From contig NC_135550.1 in NCBI RefSeq assembly GCF_964340395.1, forward strand, positions 930,001-994,000: DNA of 64,000 nucleotides. Direction: 5' to 3'. Shown here piece by piece: positions 24,141 to 37,106 of the stretch (the stretch's first letter is position 1; each line of letters starts with the position of its first letter). Origin of the DNA: Glandiceps talaboti. Its lineage: Eukaryota; Hemichordata; Enteropneusta; Spengelidae. The position numbers and the translations under genes were made by a program. The notes beneath the pieces are model-generated. The model did no database searches, had not been told where the DNA came from, and worked only from the letters and a program-made list of their open reading frames with translations.

Positions 24141-24789
24141 GTCTGCCCAAATTAGCAGGTCGAGCAGACCAAATCCGAAACGTTTGGTGAGTATACAAAT
24201 ACTATATATTTTTTAGATCTTCCCTTTGGTTCTAGTGTCTACATTTCAATTGAGTTATACCTTTACAAAGTTCAATTCCGTGAGAGAATGTAATGAAGAC
24301 AAATGCGTATGCATGAAATGTAATATGGCAAGATGGCTTCCATGATTCGAACATGTCGACTGTATTATATTGTAGGTAGCGTTTGCTGTAATTTTCGGGC
24401 TTCTTCTGTGTTTGTGACATTGAATTTGGCATGAACCAAATCCTACAATTCCTACAATGTAAACGCAAATAGAAGCGATTCACATCTGAATTGCAAAGTT
24501 AAGTGGGTTTTCAGCTAAATTACGCCTTACTTGTCAAATTTGAATATAACACATCGTATGCAAAACGTTTCACCACTTTCATGTGCCGTCTTGGAGAGTT
24601 TAGAAACTACGAAATATTATCATTACTTATACACGTGATTGGTTACTTATATTAATAGACTCGATTACAAAAGGTCTCCATCAATAGCACGGCCATTCCG
24701 GTGAAGCATCTTCCTTCACGGCCGAAGCGATAAATAAATACACCACATCGCTGGACCCATGTCATCATTTCATCTCACTCAAACTGAAA

Positions 24790-27700
24790 CCTTTTTTTTC
24801 AGCTTCGTTACCGGATCAAACACATTACGTGAAATTACAGTTCACTTCATGCTCTTCGAAGATTCATTTGAGGTTAACCATGGTTCACATGTACACATCG
24901 TTCAGAAATAAAAATTATCATGGTGTATACCAAGTTCATAGTTCTCCTCAGCAACACAAATTTGTTTATACCAGTTTTTTTTTTAGTTTGATTTTAATAA
25001 TTGGTGGTTCCCTTACGGGAGGCGCTCAGTTTACATCTGTTATATTGTCTTTTTAAGTTGATGTCAGTTTCCGCACCCGCTATTTCTTGCGAGACTTGCG
25101 ATACGATTGTCATGATTTTATTATTATTTTTCTCGAATATGTAAAAAAACGTTTAGGGTTAGCGTGAAAAACTAGGTGAGGTTGGGTAACCGGAACTAAA
25201 CAACTTTTTTTATTTGGCCAAGTGCAAATGAGAAAAGTAAATGTTCTTACCTTTGGCTCTGTACTCAGTGCTTATATAGGTTCAACCCCCCAATTTACTG
25301 ATGTTGATTGGCTTGGTTCTGGACTGTTCAGTGTATTCGGGTTGCTTGTATGATAAGGTACGTATATAGAAATATATGTACATAAGTTTCTGTCCAGTTT
25401 TGATTTTTAAATTTCGAGAAACCACGTGAATTTGAGAGTCATGCCATGGAAATTCACTTCATTGTGGAATGCAGTGGGAAATTCTTTAACTGGGTGTTAC
25501 ATAAGGATGTTGCCGTAAACGAGTTGTATAGAATCAAAGTATACACCGGTATCATGCTTACCATGAAGTATGTAAACTTGCAAGTGAATTGCAAGTGAAG
25601 CGAACTAGCGATGTTACGAGGGTTTGAATTTTGTTTATTATTTGCCGTGGAGACGAGTGTGTATCCCAGATATGTATTAGGGGATCGCGAAGGCCGAGTG
25701 AAGTTGAGGACGGTAAGCTTTCCTGTACTGAGAATAGAAGGCTAGAAGGCATTTGAACAACTTGTTCGACAGCTAACTTTTAATGGGGCTTCAAAAATCA
25801 CCGATGTAGAGCTAAATTTCTTGCATAATACATGAAATTGTTAGTTGCCATAATTTGACCTGATCGCACAACATCGCGACACATACGTACAATTCTACTA
25901 ATACTATGACGTTGATTTGTACACTCTAAGGTTGTGCGGTAAACTATCGACAGTGATCATTTCCTTTCGTATACTTGAAATTTTATCTTTTCACTCGTTA
26001 TGAAGACATGGCTTTTCTGTTTATTTTCAGATTCGTTGCAAGACTAGAAAGCACTGCATTCGACTCTCCTGTTTATGTAGCTTCCTACTTCCTTTTCTAA
26101 GTTTGGAATTGTAATGTAATATTCAGATTTGATATAGATAATACAGTGAGTCCATCAAAGAATGAACAAAAAACTCAAGACGGAAGGCATTCAGTTTAAA
26201 TCGATTCAATATGTATCAAAAGTACGTCATCGGATCATTTATATTATATCTTGATACCAGGTTTGAGCTCAGTCAATTGTAAGTGATAGTTATGTATGTT
26301 TCTGTAAGTAGAATACTATGACTGACTTTAAATATGCAGCATAAATCCTGCCAAAAGACTTACAAACTCAGCTTTCAGCCCCATTAACTACAATTTATGC
26401 GCTGACTTGTCAGCTAAAACCAAGCAGGAAATTACGTGATATTCACATACCAAAGGCCAGACAACACATTCAATTATGTGTAAAAGAATTGAAATCAGAA
26501 TGTGGGTTGTCCTTCCAACACCTCAAAATTATGATCAGAATTATACATTGTGTGATAAATATCATATATCATCACTTGATCCTTACATACAAGTTACAGA
26601 GCTTTTGACAAGTATTTTGTTTTATTACTCCAGTTGAACATTTTTGTACAATAATTTCTACCCCAGTAGTAAGTAATTTGTTAAATGAAAGTGAAATTAT
26701 TACTATTACCACACAATGTCTGGAAGGGTAATCCCCCCCCCCCCCCACACACATTAAGGTGTGTGGGGGTGGGGAGGCAGCTAATCTACTGCTAAGTGAG
26801 TAGATTGGCTGATGTACTCTAGACTTTACACACCAAAATTTGTGTGAAAGAAATTGTTATGAAGATGCTGGACAGCTCCCTTGAAGGTCTTTCTCTTACT
26901 ACTCTGTATATTGCTGCATAGATATGTACTACAATACACACTCTTATTTCTAGTTACCTTGTGAAGAAGCAACTAACTCAAATGTTATTTGTTATTTTAA
27001 ATGTGAAATGCAATATTTCAAAGTTATAATGTCATATTATGAGCATGAACACTTGATCCAATACCTTGTCAGTTTGTGTCGAGTCTTCAAATTAGTTTTT
27101 ACATGGATACATGTTTCTCATATTAAGTGAGAGTTATCACTTTTCTAATTGTAACTTAATAATGTCGGTTGATCAGAGTGTTTTCAGAAATTCAAAGCAG
27201 TCATAACTGGAATATTTTTTACTATGTTTGATCTGATTGTTATTAGTGTGACACAGAGTCAATGGGGGGCTTTTGACGTCAAACATTCACTATATCTGGA
27301 CACTAAATATATAAATAACAGAGAGATTGTTCACAGAATAGTCATTAATCACATATGAGTGAACTGATGTAAGCTGTAATATTGTCCAATAAGAATGTGC
27401 TTGTATAGATTCTATACACAGTTATGATTCACATGATGTGATTGGTCAAATTTAAGGTGACTGTAAAAGCCTTATTCTCGTCATTTGTATCTTACCAGTT
27501 GACAAATCTTTGAAAGTAAAAATCAGTCACTTTTTTTAATTTGCAGTACAATAGCTGTAACTGTCAGGTGTTCAGTGCAAAAAGTTAAACTAGTCTGAAA
27601 TGTCTGTAAATTGTTGGTGATGACAACATGAATGTTGGAAACATGAATGTTGGTGATGACAACATGAATGTTGGAAATCACTTCAGTTGAAAATTTATTT

Positions 27701-28000
27701 TATCCAAATAGTTTGTGAGTCTAATATTCCTATGTAGTATTGCTGACAATCATTGTCAGAATGAAGTTGAACTCTTGAGAATGAACTTTTTGTCTTCCTC
27801 TAGTTAGATTCAACCACTAGTAGTTAGACTCCACCACTAGCTGGCAGTATTATCAGTCCCCTAATCATGTCCCATTGGTACAGTTTGATCTTCACAAGAA
27901 GTCATACTAATTTTGAAACTGCAAGTCAAGGTAAAGAAATTTATACCCACGGAAATTAGAGTCTTCCACTTGAGGCATGGTGCAGTGTCTGTGTGTGTGT
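24790..28000. other. Gene-free stretch, 24.8-28.0 kb
   Basis: AT-rich DNA with short ORFs without splice or family support. It holds the dispersed repeat at 25,622, a poly-C run at 26,732-26,746 mirrored by a G-rich segment at 26,762, duplicated 'acatgaatgttgg' phrases at about 27,626-27,677, and nothing else I can support. Confidence 0.5.
25622..25850 (+). repeat. Dispersed repeat, copy 2 of 2
   Basis: Direct-orientation partner of 18,793-19,010, with the same ordered blocks. Its minus-strand 64-aa ORF is not conserved in the other copy, so it is probably non-coding. Confidence 0.6.
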
Positions 28001-28250
28001 GTGTGTGACAAACTCAAAAACTGCAAGACCGATTGCCTTGGTATTTGGTGGGGACATTTTGGTGTCTAGTTGGGAAATTGTTCAAGGCATAATGATTGCA
28101 TCACAGGTGTGGGATTTGGGTCAAAAAAAGTAAAATCCAAAACTACTGGACGTATCAGTCTGAAATTGGGTGGGAATGTTTGTAGGGGTGTTAAAGATTA
28201 AGAATTGTTTATAACCACATAATCATTACAGAAAATTAAACTTGTAAAAA
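27956..28250 (-). mobile_element. Family 1 pearl-like element fragment next to the minisatellite
   Basis: Contains (GT)n at 27,990-28,008 and then 'aaactgcaagaccgattg' and 'gtatttggtggggacatt', the reverse complement of the 44.78-44.83 kb part of the family 1 copy. It directly abuts the 28.25-31.8 kb minisatellite. Confidence 0.4.
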
Positions 28251-31200
28251 CAGGTCCAAACCTATCTAAAGCGGTCCAGACCGGTCTGAACCGGTCAAAA
28301 CGTTTCCAAACTGGTCCAAACCCGTCAAACTGGTCAAATCTTGTCCAAACCGGTCCAAACCAGTGCAAACATGTAAAAATCTATCAAAACCGAAAACACC
28401 AGTCCAAACCGGTCAAAACCTGTAAAAAACGTTGAAAACCTATCAAACCTTTCCAAACCGGTCTAAACTAGTCCAAACTGGTAAAATCTGTCCAAACTGG
28501 TCCAAACCGAGTAAACCCGGTACAAACCGTTTAAACAATCTAAACTGTTCCTAACATGTCAAAAACCGCTTTAACCTGATGAAAGTCTGTCCAAATCGGT
28601 ACAAACCTGTCGAAACCGGTCAAAACCTATAGAAACCGGTCAAAACTGGTGAAAATCGTGACACACCTGTACAAACCGGTCAAACTGATACAAACCTGTC
28701 TAAAACTCTATAAACCGTTAAAAAAAACGGTCTAAACCGATGAAAACCTTTGAAACGGTCAAAACTTTTCCAAAATTTTCAAAACCGGTACAAACTTGTT
28801 GAAACCGGTGAAAACCAATTCAAACTGATAGAAACAGGTGAAAACCAGCCCAAACCGGTCTAAATAGTTCAAAACCTGTCCAAATGGGTCAAACTGGTCA
28901 AATCCTGTCCATACTGATCAAAACCGTTTCAAACATATTTAAACCTGTAGAAACCGGTCAAAACCGGTGAAAATCACTACACACCTGTCCAAACCAACCA
29001 AAACTGGTACAAACCTGTCCAAAACTCTATAAACCGTACAAAAACCTGTCTAAACCTGTCCAAATCGGTCAAAACCGGTCAATTCCTGTCCAAACCGGTC
29101 AAAACCGATCAAACAAGGTACAAACCTTCTAAACCGTTCCAAAGTATTCCAAACCGGTCAAAACTGGTAAAAATCGGCACACACCTGTCCAAATTGGTCA
29201 AAACCGAAACAAACCAGTCCAAAACTCTATAAACCATTCAAAACCCCTCAAAACCTGTCCAAATCGGCCCAAACCTGTCCAAAATGGTTACATCTTGTCC
29301 AAACTGGTCCAAACCGAGCAAACTCGGTAAAAACCTTTTAAACGGTCCAAACTTTTCCAAAATTGTTAAAACCAGTCAAAACCGGTACAAACTAATTCAA
29401 ACTGATAGAAGCAGGTGAAAACCAGCCCAAACCGGTCTAAATAGTTCAAAACCTGTTCAAACATGTTTAAACCTGTAGAAACCGGTCAAAACTGGTGAAG
29501 ATCGGTACACCCTGTCCAAACGAACCAAAACTGGTACAAACCTGTCCAAAACTCTATAAACCGTTCAAAAACCAGTCTTACCCTGTCAAAACCAGTCCAA
29601 ACCGGTCAAAACCGATCAAACAAGGTACAAACCTTTTAAACCGATCCAAAGTATTCCAAACCGGTCAAAACCGGTAAAACTCGGCACACACCTGCACACG
29701 TTCCAATTTTGTCAAAACCGAAATAAACCAGTCCAAAACTCTATAAACCATTCAAAACCACTCAAAACCTGTCCAAATCGGCCCAAACCTGTGCAAAATG
29801 GTTATGTCCTGTCCTAACCAGTCCGAATCGAGCAAACCCAGTAAAAACCTTTTAAATGGTCCAAACTATCCAAAAACGTCAAAACCGGTCAAAACGGGTA
29901 AAAACTTGTCCAAACTGGTGAAAACCGATTCAAACTGATAGATACTGATCGAAACCAGTCCAAACCGATCCAAACCAGTCTAAATATATCAAAACCTGTC
30001 CAAACCGGTCAAACTGATCAAATCCTGTCCAAAGCGGTCCAAACCGATACAAACCTTTGAATCCGATCTAGACATATTGAAACCGGCCAAACCAGTAGAA
30101 ACCAATCAAAACCTGTCTAAACCGGTCAAAACCAATCCAAGCCTGTCCAAACAAGTCCAAACTGGCAAAATCCTGTCCAAACTGGTCCAAACCGAGCAAA
30201 CCCGGTAAAAACCTTTTAAACGGTCCAAATTTTCCAAACCAGTACAAACGTGTCCAAACCAGTGAAAACCGATTCAAACTGATAGAAATTTTTCAAAACC
30301 GGTCCAATGTGTTAAAAACGGTGCAGACCTGTCCAAACACGTCCAAACCTGTTCTAACAGGTGCAAACATGTCAAAACCTGTCAAAACCGGTCCAAACTG
30401 ATAAAACCAGAAAAAAAACTTTTAAACCGGTCGAAACTGTTCAAAACCAGTGACAAATATGTCAATACAGTTCAAAACCTGTAAAAAACGGTCAACACCA
30501 GTCCAAACACGTCCAAAAAGGTCAAAAGGGGTTCAAACTGTTGCAAACATGTCAATCCTGTCCAAACTGATCAAAACCTATCCAAACCTGCAAAACCGGT
30601 AGAAAACCGATCATAACCTTTCGAAACCTTACAAAACCGATCTAAACCGGTCAGAACCTGTTAAAAAAGGTATAACCCATCCAAAACCTAAGTCAAATCC
30701 TGTCAAAACGATCCAAACAAAGCAAACCCCGTACAAACCCTTTAAACGAACTGGTCCAAACCGGTTCAAACAACTCAAAACCGATACAAATGTGTCCTGA
30801 CACGTCTAAACCATTGAAAACCTCTCGAATATTGTAAAACCTATCAAATCCTGTCCAAACTGGTCAAAAGAGGGTAAAACACTGTTACCAACCTATCTAA
30901 ATCTATCAAAAATTGTCCAAACCTGTCTAAACCGTTCAAAACCAGTCGAAACCAATCATAACCTGTCTAAACCTGTGCAAACATTTCAAAACTGGTACAA
31001 AACCTGTAGAAACCGTTCAAAACAGATCAAAACATGATCGAACCTGTCAAAACTGGTCAAAACTATTCTAAACCAGTCAAAAATGGTCAAAAAGGCCAAA
31101 CCGGTCTAAACCGATCCAAAACAATCAATACCAATCAAAACTTATCAAAACATGACCAATCCTGTAAAGACCGGTCAATCAAATCAAAAACCTGTCCGAA

Positions 31201-31830
31201 CCAGTCTAAACCTTTCTAATCCTTTCTAAACAATCAAAATTCATCAAAACCTGTGCAAACCGGTCCAAACCAGTCGAAAACCTGTCCACTCTGGTCAAAA
31301 CCTGTCCAAACTGGTCCAAGCCTTTTCAAAACCATTCCAAAGCGGCCAAAACCTGTGCAAACCGGTCCAAACGAGTCAAAACCTGTCCAAACCGGTTTCA
31401 AACTGGTCAAACCAATCATAACCCGTCTAAACCTTTGCAAACCTGTCAAAGCCGGTCAAAACTGGTACAAAACTGGTGCAAATGAGTCAAAACCTGTCCA
31501 AACCGGTTTTAAAACCGATCAAAACCGGTCAAAATCTGTCCAAACTAGTCCAGAACCATTACAAACGAGTTAAAACTGGTCAAAACCTGTCCAAACCAGT
31601 CAAAACCTGTTCAAAACCATTCAAAACCAGTCGAAACCTGTCCAAAACCTGTGCAAACGAGTCAAAACTGGTAAAAATCTGTCCAAACCGGTTTTAAACC
31701 GGTCAAAACCGATCAAAATTTGTCAAAACCTGTGCACACCTGTCAAAACCTGTCCAAACCAGTCAGAAACCTGTCCAAACCTTTCAAACCATGTCCAAAC
31801 CGGTCCAAAACTGGTGCAAATCAGTTAGTA
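28250..31830 (+). repeat. 10-11-bp minisatellite rich in AAACCGGTC / AAACCTGTCC
   Basis: About 3.6 kb of short imperfect units dominated by CAAAACCGGTC, CCAAACCTGTCC and CAAACTGGTC, with strong strand asymmetry (A and C on the plus strand). No unit array is perfect, so it is old. The ORFs inside (about 60-106 aa, KPVQTGPN-like or the reverse) are translation of the repeat. It lies between a family 1 element and an inverted repeat. Confidence 0.85.
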
Positions 31831-31833
31831 CGT

Positions 31834-32036
31834 CATGCTCGTGACAGGCGTGACCTTTGATATACATTGCGACGTGTTTCGGTGTCAAATACACGTTCTT
31901 ATTACCTATTGATCGCTCAAACATTATATCAGATCTCAAAACTGTTATTTACGATCAATTTCGAAGGTAATAAGAACGTGTATTTGACGCCGAAACACGT
32001 CGTAATGGATGTCAAAGGTCATGCCTGTCATGAGCA
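31834..32036. repeat. Foldback: ~70-bp inverted repeat with ~60-bp loop
   Basis: The left arm 31,834-31,906 (ATGCTCGTGACAGGCGTGAC, CAAATACACGTTCTTATTAC) pairs with the right arm 31,966-32,036 (GGTAATAAGAACGTGTATTT, GGTCATGCCTGTCATGAGCA) with only a few mismatches. The end sequence CATGCTCATGACAGGCGCC recurs at 32,041-32,098. Probably a small foldback element at the edge of the minisatellite. Confidence 0.65.
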
Positions 32037-32502
32037 CAACATACTCGTGACAGGCGCCGGGTACCGGGTAAGAGCATGACATGCTCATGACTGGCGCCTT
32101 TCAGCAGACTCGGCCAAAAAAAAAAGTTTAAAAAAAAGTTTTAAAAGAAACCTTTAACAAAAAATATATTTTGACTTTCAATTATATATAATCCTTAAAA
32201 AAAATTCTGGATTGACGAAAAATAAAACAATATTCTCAGATAAATGAAAACTTATTTCAATTAAAATAATGTGAACATGGAATAAAAGTACATAAACGGT
32301 TAAAATTAGTTAATATAAAATACTACAGCTAAAATAAAATAATAATTTTGGCCTGAACATTACACCTGTTCCACTACATAGTTTTTACTTATATTGAGTC
32401 ATAAAAATTCTTTCTAATTTCTTATAGTTTGGCACACCTTATTTCCAATTGAGGGGTATATCATGTACTACAGCCAAGATTTTTGCATTCCAGTAGTTTA
32501 GT

Positions 32503-33362
32503 TTAGTTTATTTCAGTAAAACAACAAGATCGACAGTACAGATATACAAATAAAAACTGGTACAAATTGTAGATCTTGAACCCACAAAGTCAAAGACTTA
32601 TTTCCTGTGGGTCCATACAGTGATTCAAGAAAGTGGCAGGATAAGCAAAGGTGTTTAACTACATGAAATAGGAAAGAATAACAGAAGTAGGGGAAATGTG
32701 GAGGCAATTGCAAACTAAATAAACTTGCTGGTTTCAGTATCTCTTATTGTACTGAACAGATATGATTTGATTGTTTTTTTAAAGGCATTTCTTTGTGATA
32801 TCTGCTTTATTGATGCTGGTAGATTGTTTCAGTCCTTAATGGCATTAGTATAAAACGTATTAGCAGCCTCACCTTTAACCTTTGGCTGATGAAAACTGTA
32901 CCAACCTCCCCTAGTACCATAACTATGAACAGAAGACACTTTGGTAAACTGATGAGATAAATACTCAGGGATGGAGTTATTTTGAAAGCATGGTTAAGCC
33001 GTAGCTGGCTCACTCTACCCTTGACATCCAGCATACCCAGGGCATCAAACTGATCAGCACCTATATGTGATCTGGGCTCCATAGAATGGATGAACCATAT
33101 AATTTTGTTTTCTGCAATTTGGAGTTTCTTTTTGAGAGTTTTGGTGAGAGCAGGGTACCAGGATGAACATGAATAATCAAAGTGACATTGGATTAGAGCA
33201 GTGCAAAGGGTTTTGCGGAAGTTGTGATTGAGAAAATGTGCCTGTCAATAGAGAAATGTAAGCCTTGAATTGGTTTTCTTAATAATATTTTGAACAATTT
33301 GGAGCCCTGATAGACTTTGATCAAGACCGAATTTATAGGTTTTTGGATATAACATTGCTACA
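32503..33362 (-). mobile_element. LINE 3' fragment with in-frame TGA and frameshifts
   Basis: Minus-strand reading from 33,360 gives LDQSLSG, then IIKKTNSRLTFLY, TGA, QAHFLNHNFRKTLCTALIQ, HFDYSCSSW, SMEPRSHIGADQFDALGML and VSQLRLNHAFKI. A frameshift leads to PEYLSHQFTKVSSVHSYGTR and then FYTNAIKD. This is the thumb and C-terminal domain of a non-LTR reverse transcriptase. The TGA occupies an arginine position (CGA decay). The 3' end is a short (AAACT)n tail on the minus strand (plus strand 32,498-32,512). The catalytic RT core is absent. Confidence 0.75.
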
Positions 33363-33689
33363 TCTTTAAAAGGTACTCACATTATTCTACTTACTGAAAC
33401 ATACTTAACCATCACTGGCAATTGACTCAACTCAAACCTGGTATTACGGTATAGCTCTTCAACGATCCAATGGATTAAGTACAGAAATGTTGAGGAAAGC
33501 CCTACTATACAATCAACAATTCTAACAATGCCAGCAGACAATTGTAATGTCATAGAAGAAGACATGCATTGACATTAATATTATACTGGAATAGTTGAAT
33601 TGTGGTTTTATGTAAGTATATTCATGTGAGTCAAAAAGCTTATAAATTCAGCTTGTGTCACTTTAATGCATGGGTTAACTTGATACAAG

Positions 33690-33850
33690 TTGTGTGTGTG
33701 TGTATGTATGTATGTATGAGTGTGTACCTTTGTGTGTTATAGCTTTGTGTGTGTGTGTGTACCTTTGTGGGTTATAATGGTTGAGTACATGTCTTTGTGT
33801 GTGTGTGTGTGTGTGTAAACCTTGTGAAGGTGCATGTCTATATTTGTGAG
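33690..33850 (+). repeat. (GT)n / (TATG)n compound microsatellites
   Basis: Several short GT and GTAT runs with repeated 'acctttgtgtgttata' phrases. The minus-strand His/Thr-rich ORFs are by-products. Confidence 0.8.
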
Positions 33851-34799
33851 TGTGTGTACTACGTATATGCATTGGGTGGTGTATACATGTGTGTGCAACA
33901 TACAACAGGCCATTTCAGTTACTTTTATCAAAACAAAAAATCCTTGGACAGTGTTTTATTTAAGGGCGATAAGTAGGTAAAATCTACCGGGGTTCCCACA
34001 TCATTTTACCGGGGTTCCCCACCTTAACTATGATACATTGCATGGGAAGCACTACCAGTTTTACCTCTTTCCCCCTTTCTGTTACCGGGGTTCCCAAACC
34101 TTAGCAAAAACACTGTTGGACTGCATAAAATGCCACTGGACCCAGGCTAAACTTGGGTATAACCTTCCATGGTAAAAGAGACCTAATCATGAGAGTCTTA
34201 CTAAGTTAAAATACAACCCAAAGTCTTGACTTGCACTCTTCTAAATGAGCATATCAATATGTTCCCTCTATTTGTTTCCCCAATGTACAAAAAATGGACA
34301 CTAAAACTATCATTGTCATGACTACCACAATGCATGATCAGTTTGATAAACACTGACAATGACTAATCAAGTTTGCAGTTGAGTTATCCTCTATTTATAC
34401 TTCTAGACTTTGACTCTTGGTAATTGCAGTTCAATCTTTCAGTAGTGCAATCTCTTTGTCTTGAAAACATCATTTCTGAATACACAGTAGTTTCCATTTC
34501 TCACTACGCTGTAAAATACATTTTGTAGATTATTATTTGTCCAGTGTATATAGTCATGCAAAAGTCTCTGGATCCCTATTTAAGTGGTTAATCTGCATAA
34601 AACTGATCTGTGTGAGCTAGCTCTCCCCCTTGACTTTTTCTGCATGTAAAAAGCAGGATACAGTAGCATTTGTACACCCATAAATTTGCCATCAGCATTG
34701 AGAGTTCCTCAGAAAACAGTAACTACCCACCAGAGATAACTTGTAAGTAATGCAAACATTCAATATAACCACTAGAAGTCACATGGCACACTGCAGCAC

Positions 34800-34922
34800 T
34801 TATCCCTGCTTGTTGAGGATAATTTTCATTGTCAGATGAGTACGGCACATTGGGCAGGCATCCAGAGACACAGAACACTGGTAACAACAGCAGACATGGC
34901 CACATGGCAGAAATACCATAGA
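34800..34922 (-). CDS. LRSAM1: LRSAM1-like terminal exon: C-terminal part of RING finger
   Basis: Acceptor ttatctttcag precedes 34,922. The frame reads SMVFLPCGHVCCCYQCSVSL, then DACPMCR, and ends at TAA (34,800-34,802). Visible zinc ligands are Cys and His in PCGH, a Cys in CCCYQC, and the CPMC pair; these are ligands 3-8 of a C3HC4 RING. The CGHVCCC...CPxCR signature is characteristic of the LRSAM1 RING and of related RINGs. The first ligand pair (CxxC) must come from an upstream exon that I could not find. The exon itself is intact, with a short tail (THLTMKIILNKQG). Confidence 0.7.
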   Translation of the reverse strand, partial: SMVFLPCGHVCCCYQCSVSLDACPMCRTHLTMKIILNKQG

Positions 34923-35379
34923 CTGAAAGATAAAATCCACAATGGAATTAAGATCTATATAAACAAAGGTACATCAAACACTATCATAAACACATAATAG
35001 CAACGGGATAAAGTTGACTCTCTTTGAAGGGTTACTCCTAAAATGTCAGCTATTTTAAACACTTTTTTTAGTCTAGTTCCTATACATACTAAGATAATCT
35101 CGATCATCTCCACCGCATCATAAGTCAAATGGATTTCTTCGGCACAGCTTTTGTTTTATTACCCACAACAATAGTTCATGATATTGGACCATTTATATAT
35201 ACGTTGTTACGTTATCATGTCTCCACATGATTTATTTTCAGAATGGCAGTAGAGTAAGTAGTAAACATTATTTGCATAGCAACTGTCTGAATGAAGTAAC
35301 CAATTACAACAGCCTAGATTTATGATTGACATGCACTGTTCACCCCCCCCCCCCCCCGAGGGATGGGGGTGGGGGTACC

Positions 35380-35780
35380 ACTGGCCAGGTCTGGTAGGGG
35401 TGTGTGGCCAATGCTGTCAACCCCAGACCCCATTTTAGACCAATTTTGACCCAAAACCAATTCCCCATTTTAGACCAATGTTGAACTCAGAGTTGAACGA
35501 TGGATGCAATTTTGCGCATGCGCAGTTAACATAACAATGCATTATGGGGCGATAGCTAGGGCCAAGCGTTTCAGGGGGTGTGCATGCTATCTCAGCAAGT
35601 GAATTAGCAGGGGAAAATCCTGAACTCATCGAGAATTTATTAAGAAGTTCCTTCCAGGACCCCATTTTAGACCAAACAAAATCAAAAAATTTTGAAATGT
35701 GGACCCCATTTTAGACTAATTAGCTCTCAAAAGACAGTACCCATGTTAGACCAAAGAGCGAAAAACCCTACCCCAAAGGG
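35380..35780 (+). repeat. Short interspersed CCCATTTTAGACC motif cluster
   Basis: ACCCCATTTTAGACCAA or close variants occur at about 35,428, 35,464, 35,658, 35,702 and 35,743, around a GC-richer insert containing TGCGCATGCGCAGTTAAC. A 15-C run precedes it (35,342-35,357). Nature unknown; it lies in the intron between the SAM and RING exons. Confidence 0.5.
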
Positions 35781-36035
35781 CGGCACATATACATATACCC
35801 AATAGGTGGGAGTAACCCCCAGCTATTGCCAACAAGATACCCTTCCTTGTACCTACTTTATGTACACCCATCTACAGACTGAAGATGAAAAGTCAAAAAT
35901 GGTTCAAAATGAAGACAAATTCGTGCAGCAGAAGCTACAGCAGCTGTAGCAATAGCAGCAGCAACAACAACAACATCAACATTAAAGTGGCACAAGCTGA
36001 GTGTTAATATTTTTTGGGTGAATTTTTTGCTGTAG

Positions 36036-36950
36036 ATTACAAGATACAATGAGTAACACTAAAGTAAAGCACTTTCTCTATGTGCTACACTCATTTATAG
36101 CATTCATATCAAGAGTAAAAGTATACCTGTTTCAATTGCTAATACAATGAGTAACACTGAAGTAAAGCACTTTCTCTATGTGCTACACTCATTTATAGCA
36201 TTCATATCAAGTGTAAAAGTATACCTGTTTCAATTGCTAATACAATGAGTAACACTGAAGTAAAGCACTTTCTCTATGTGCTACACTCATTTATAGCATT
36301 CATATCAAGAGTAAAAGTATACCTCTTTCAATTGCTAATACAATGAGTAACACTGAAGTAAAGCACTTTCTCTATGTGCTACACTCATTTATAGCATTCA
36401 TATCAAGTGTAAAAGTATACCTGTTTCAATTGCTAATACAATGAGTAACACTGAAGTAAAGCACTTTCTCTATGTGCTACACTCATTTATAGCATTCATA
36501 TCAAGTGTAAAAGTATACCTGTTTCAATTGCTAATACAATGAGTAACACTGAAGTAAAGCACTTTCTCTATGTGCGGCACTCATTTATAGCATTCATATC
36601 AAGTGTAAAAGTATACCTGTTTCAATTGCTAATACAATGAGTAACACTGAAGTAAAGCACTTTCTCTATGTGCTACACTCATTTATAGCATTCATATCAA
36701 GAGTAAGAGTATACTGTTTCATTTGTTAATACAACAAGTAACACTTTCTCTATTTGCTACACTCGTTTATAGCATTCCTATAAAATGTAAAAGTACACAG
36801 TTTTAATTGGTTTATTACAAGCCTAGCATATGGCCTTTCTAATGTGGTCAATTGGCAAATGAAACACACTTGATATGGATGCTATAAATGATTGTGGTAC
36901 ATACAGAAAGGCTTTAGTTTGGTGTTATGAGTTGTAACTGTATGAAACTT
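36036..36950 (+). mobile_element. Two-armed repeat element, copy 1: amplified A arm, single B arm
   Basis: Seven tandem copies of a 98-bp A unit (36,036-36,720: AATACAATGAGTAACACTGA, AAGCACTTTCTCTATGTGC, TTATAGCATTCATATCAAG) are followed by a degenerate copy. A linker with AAGCCTAGCATATGGCCTTT and CTAATGTGGTCAATTGGC comes next. Then one B unit stands in inverted orientation (CACTTGATATGGATGCTATA, ATGATTGTGGTACATACAGA, TTTGGTGTTATGAGTTG). A and B are homologous, so the element is an imperfect palindrome. It lies in the intron between the SAM and RING exons. Confidence 0.65.
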
Positions 36951-37106
36951 TTAGACTAGCATAAAATGGTGTGTCAAATTCTAGTCTGTGTCTATGTACG
37001 TAGACAGTAGTTCTTTCCTCAGTCTATGTACACAATTGTCTTTCTACATGTAGGTGTTTTCAAATCGAGTTACATCATAGACCCTCCACCCAGGGTCTAT
37101 GGTTAC

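Noticed and set aside
24232-24483. 83-aa minus-strand ORF
   Set aside because: No recognisable motif, no splice context and no conserved partner; length is expected by chance in this much sequence.
29495-31697. ORFs of 60-106 aa rich in Lys/Pro/Thr/Asn
   Set aside because: Translations of the 10-11-bp minisatellite in arbitrary frames.
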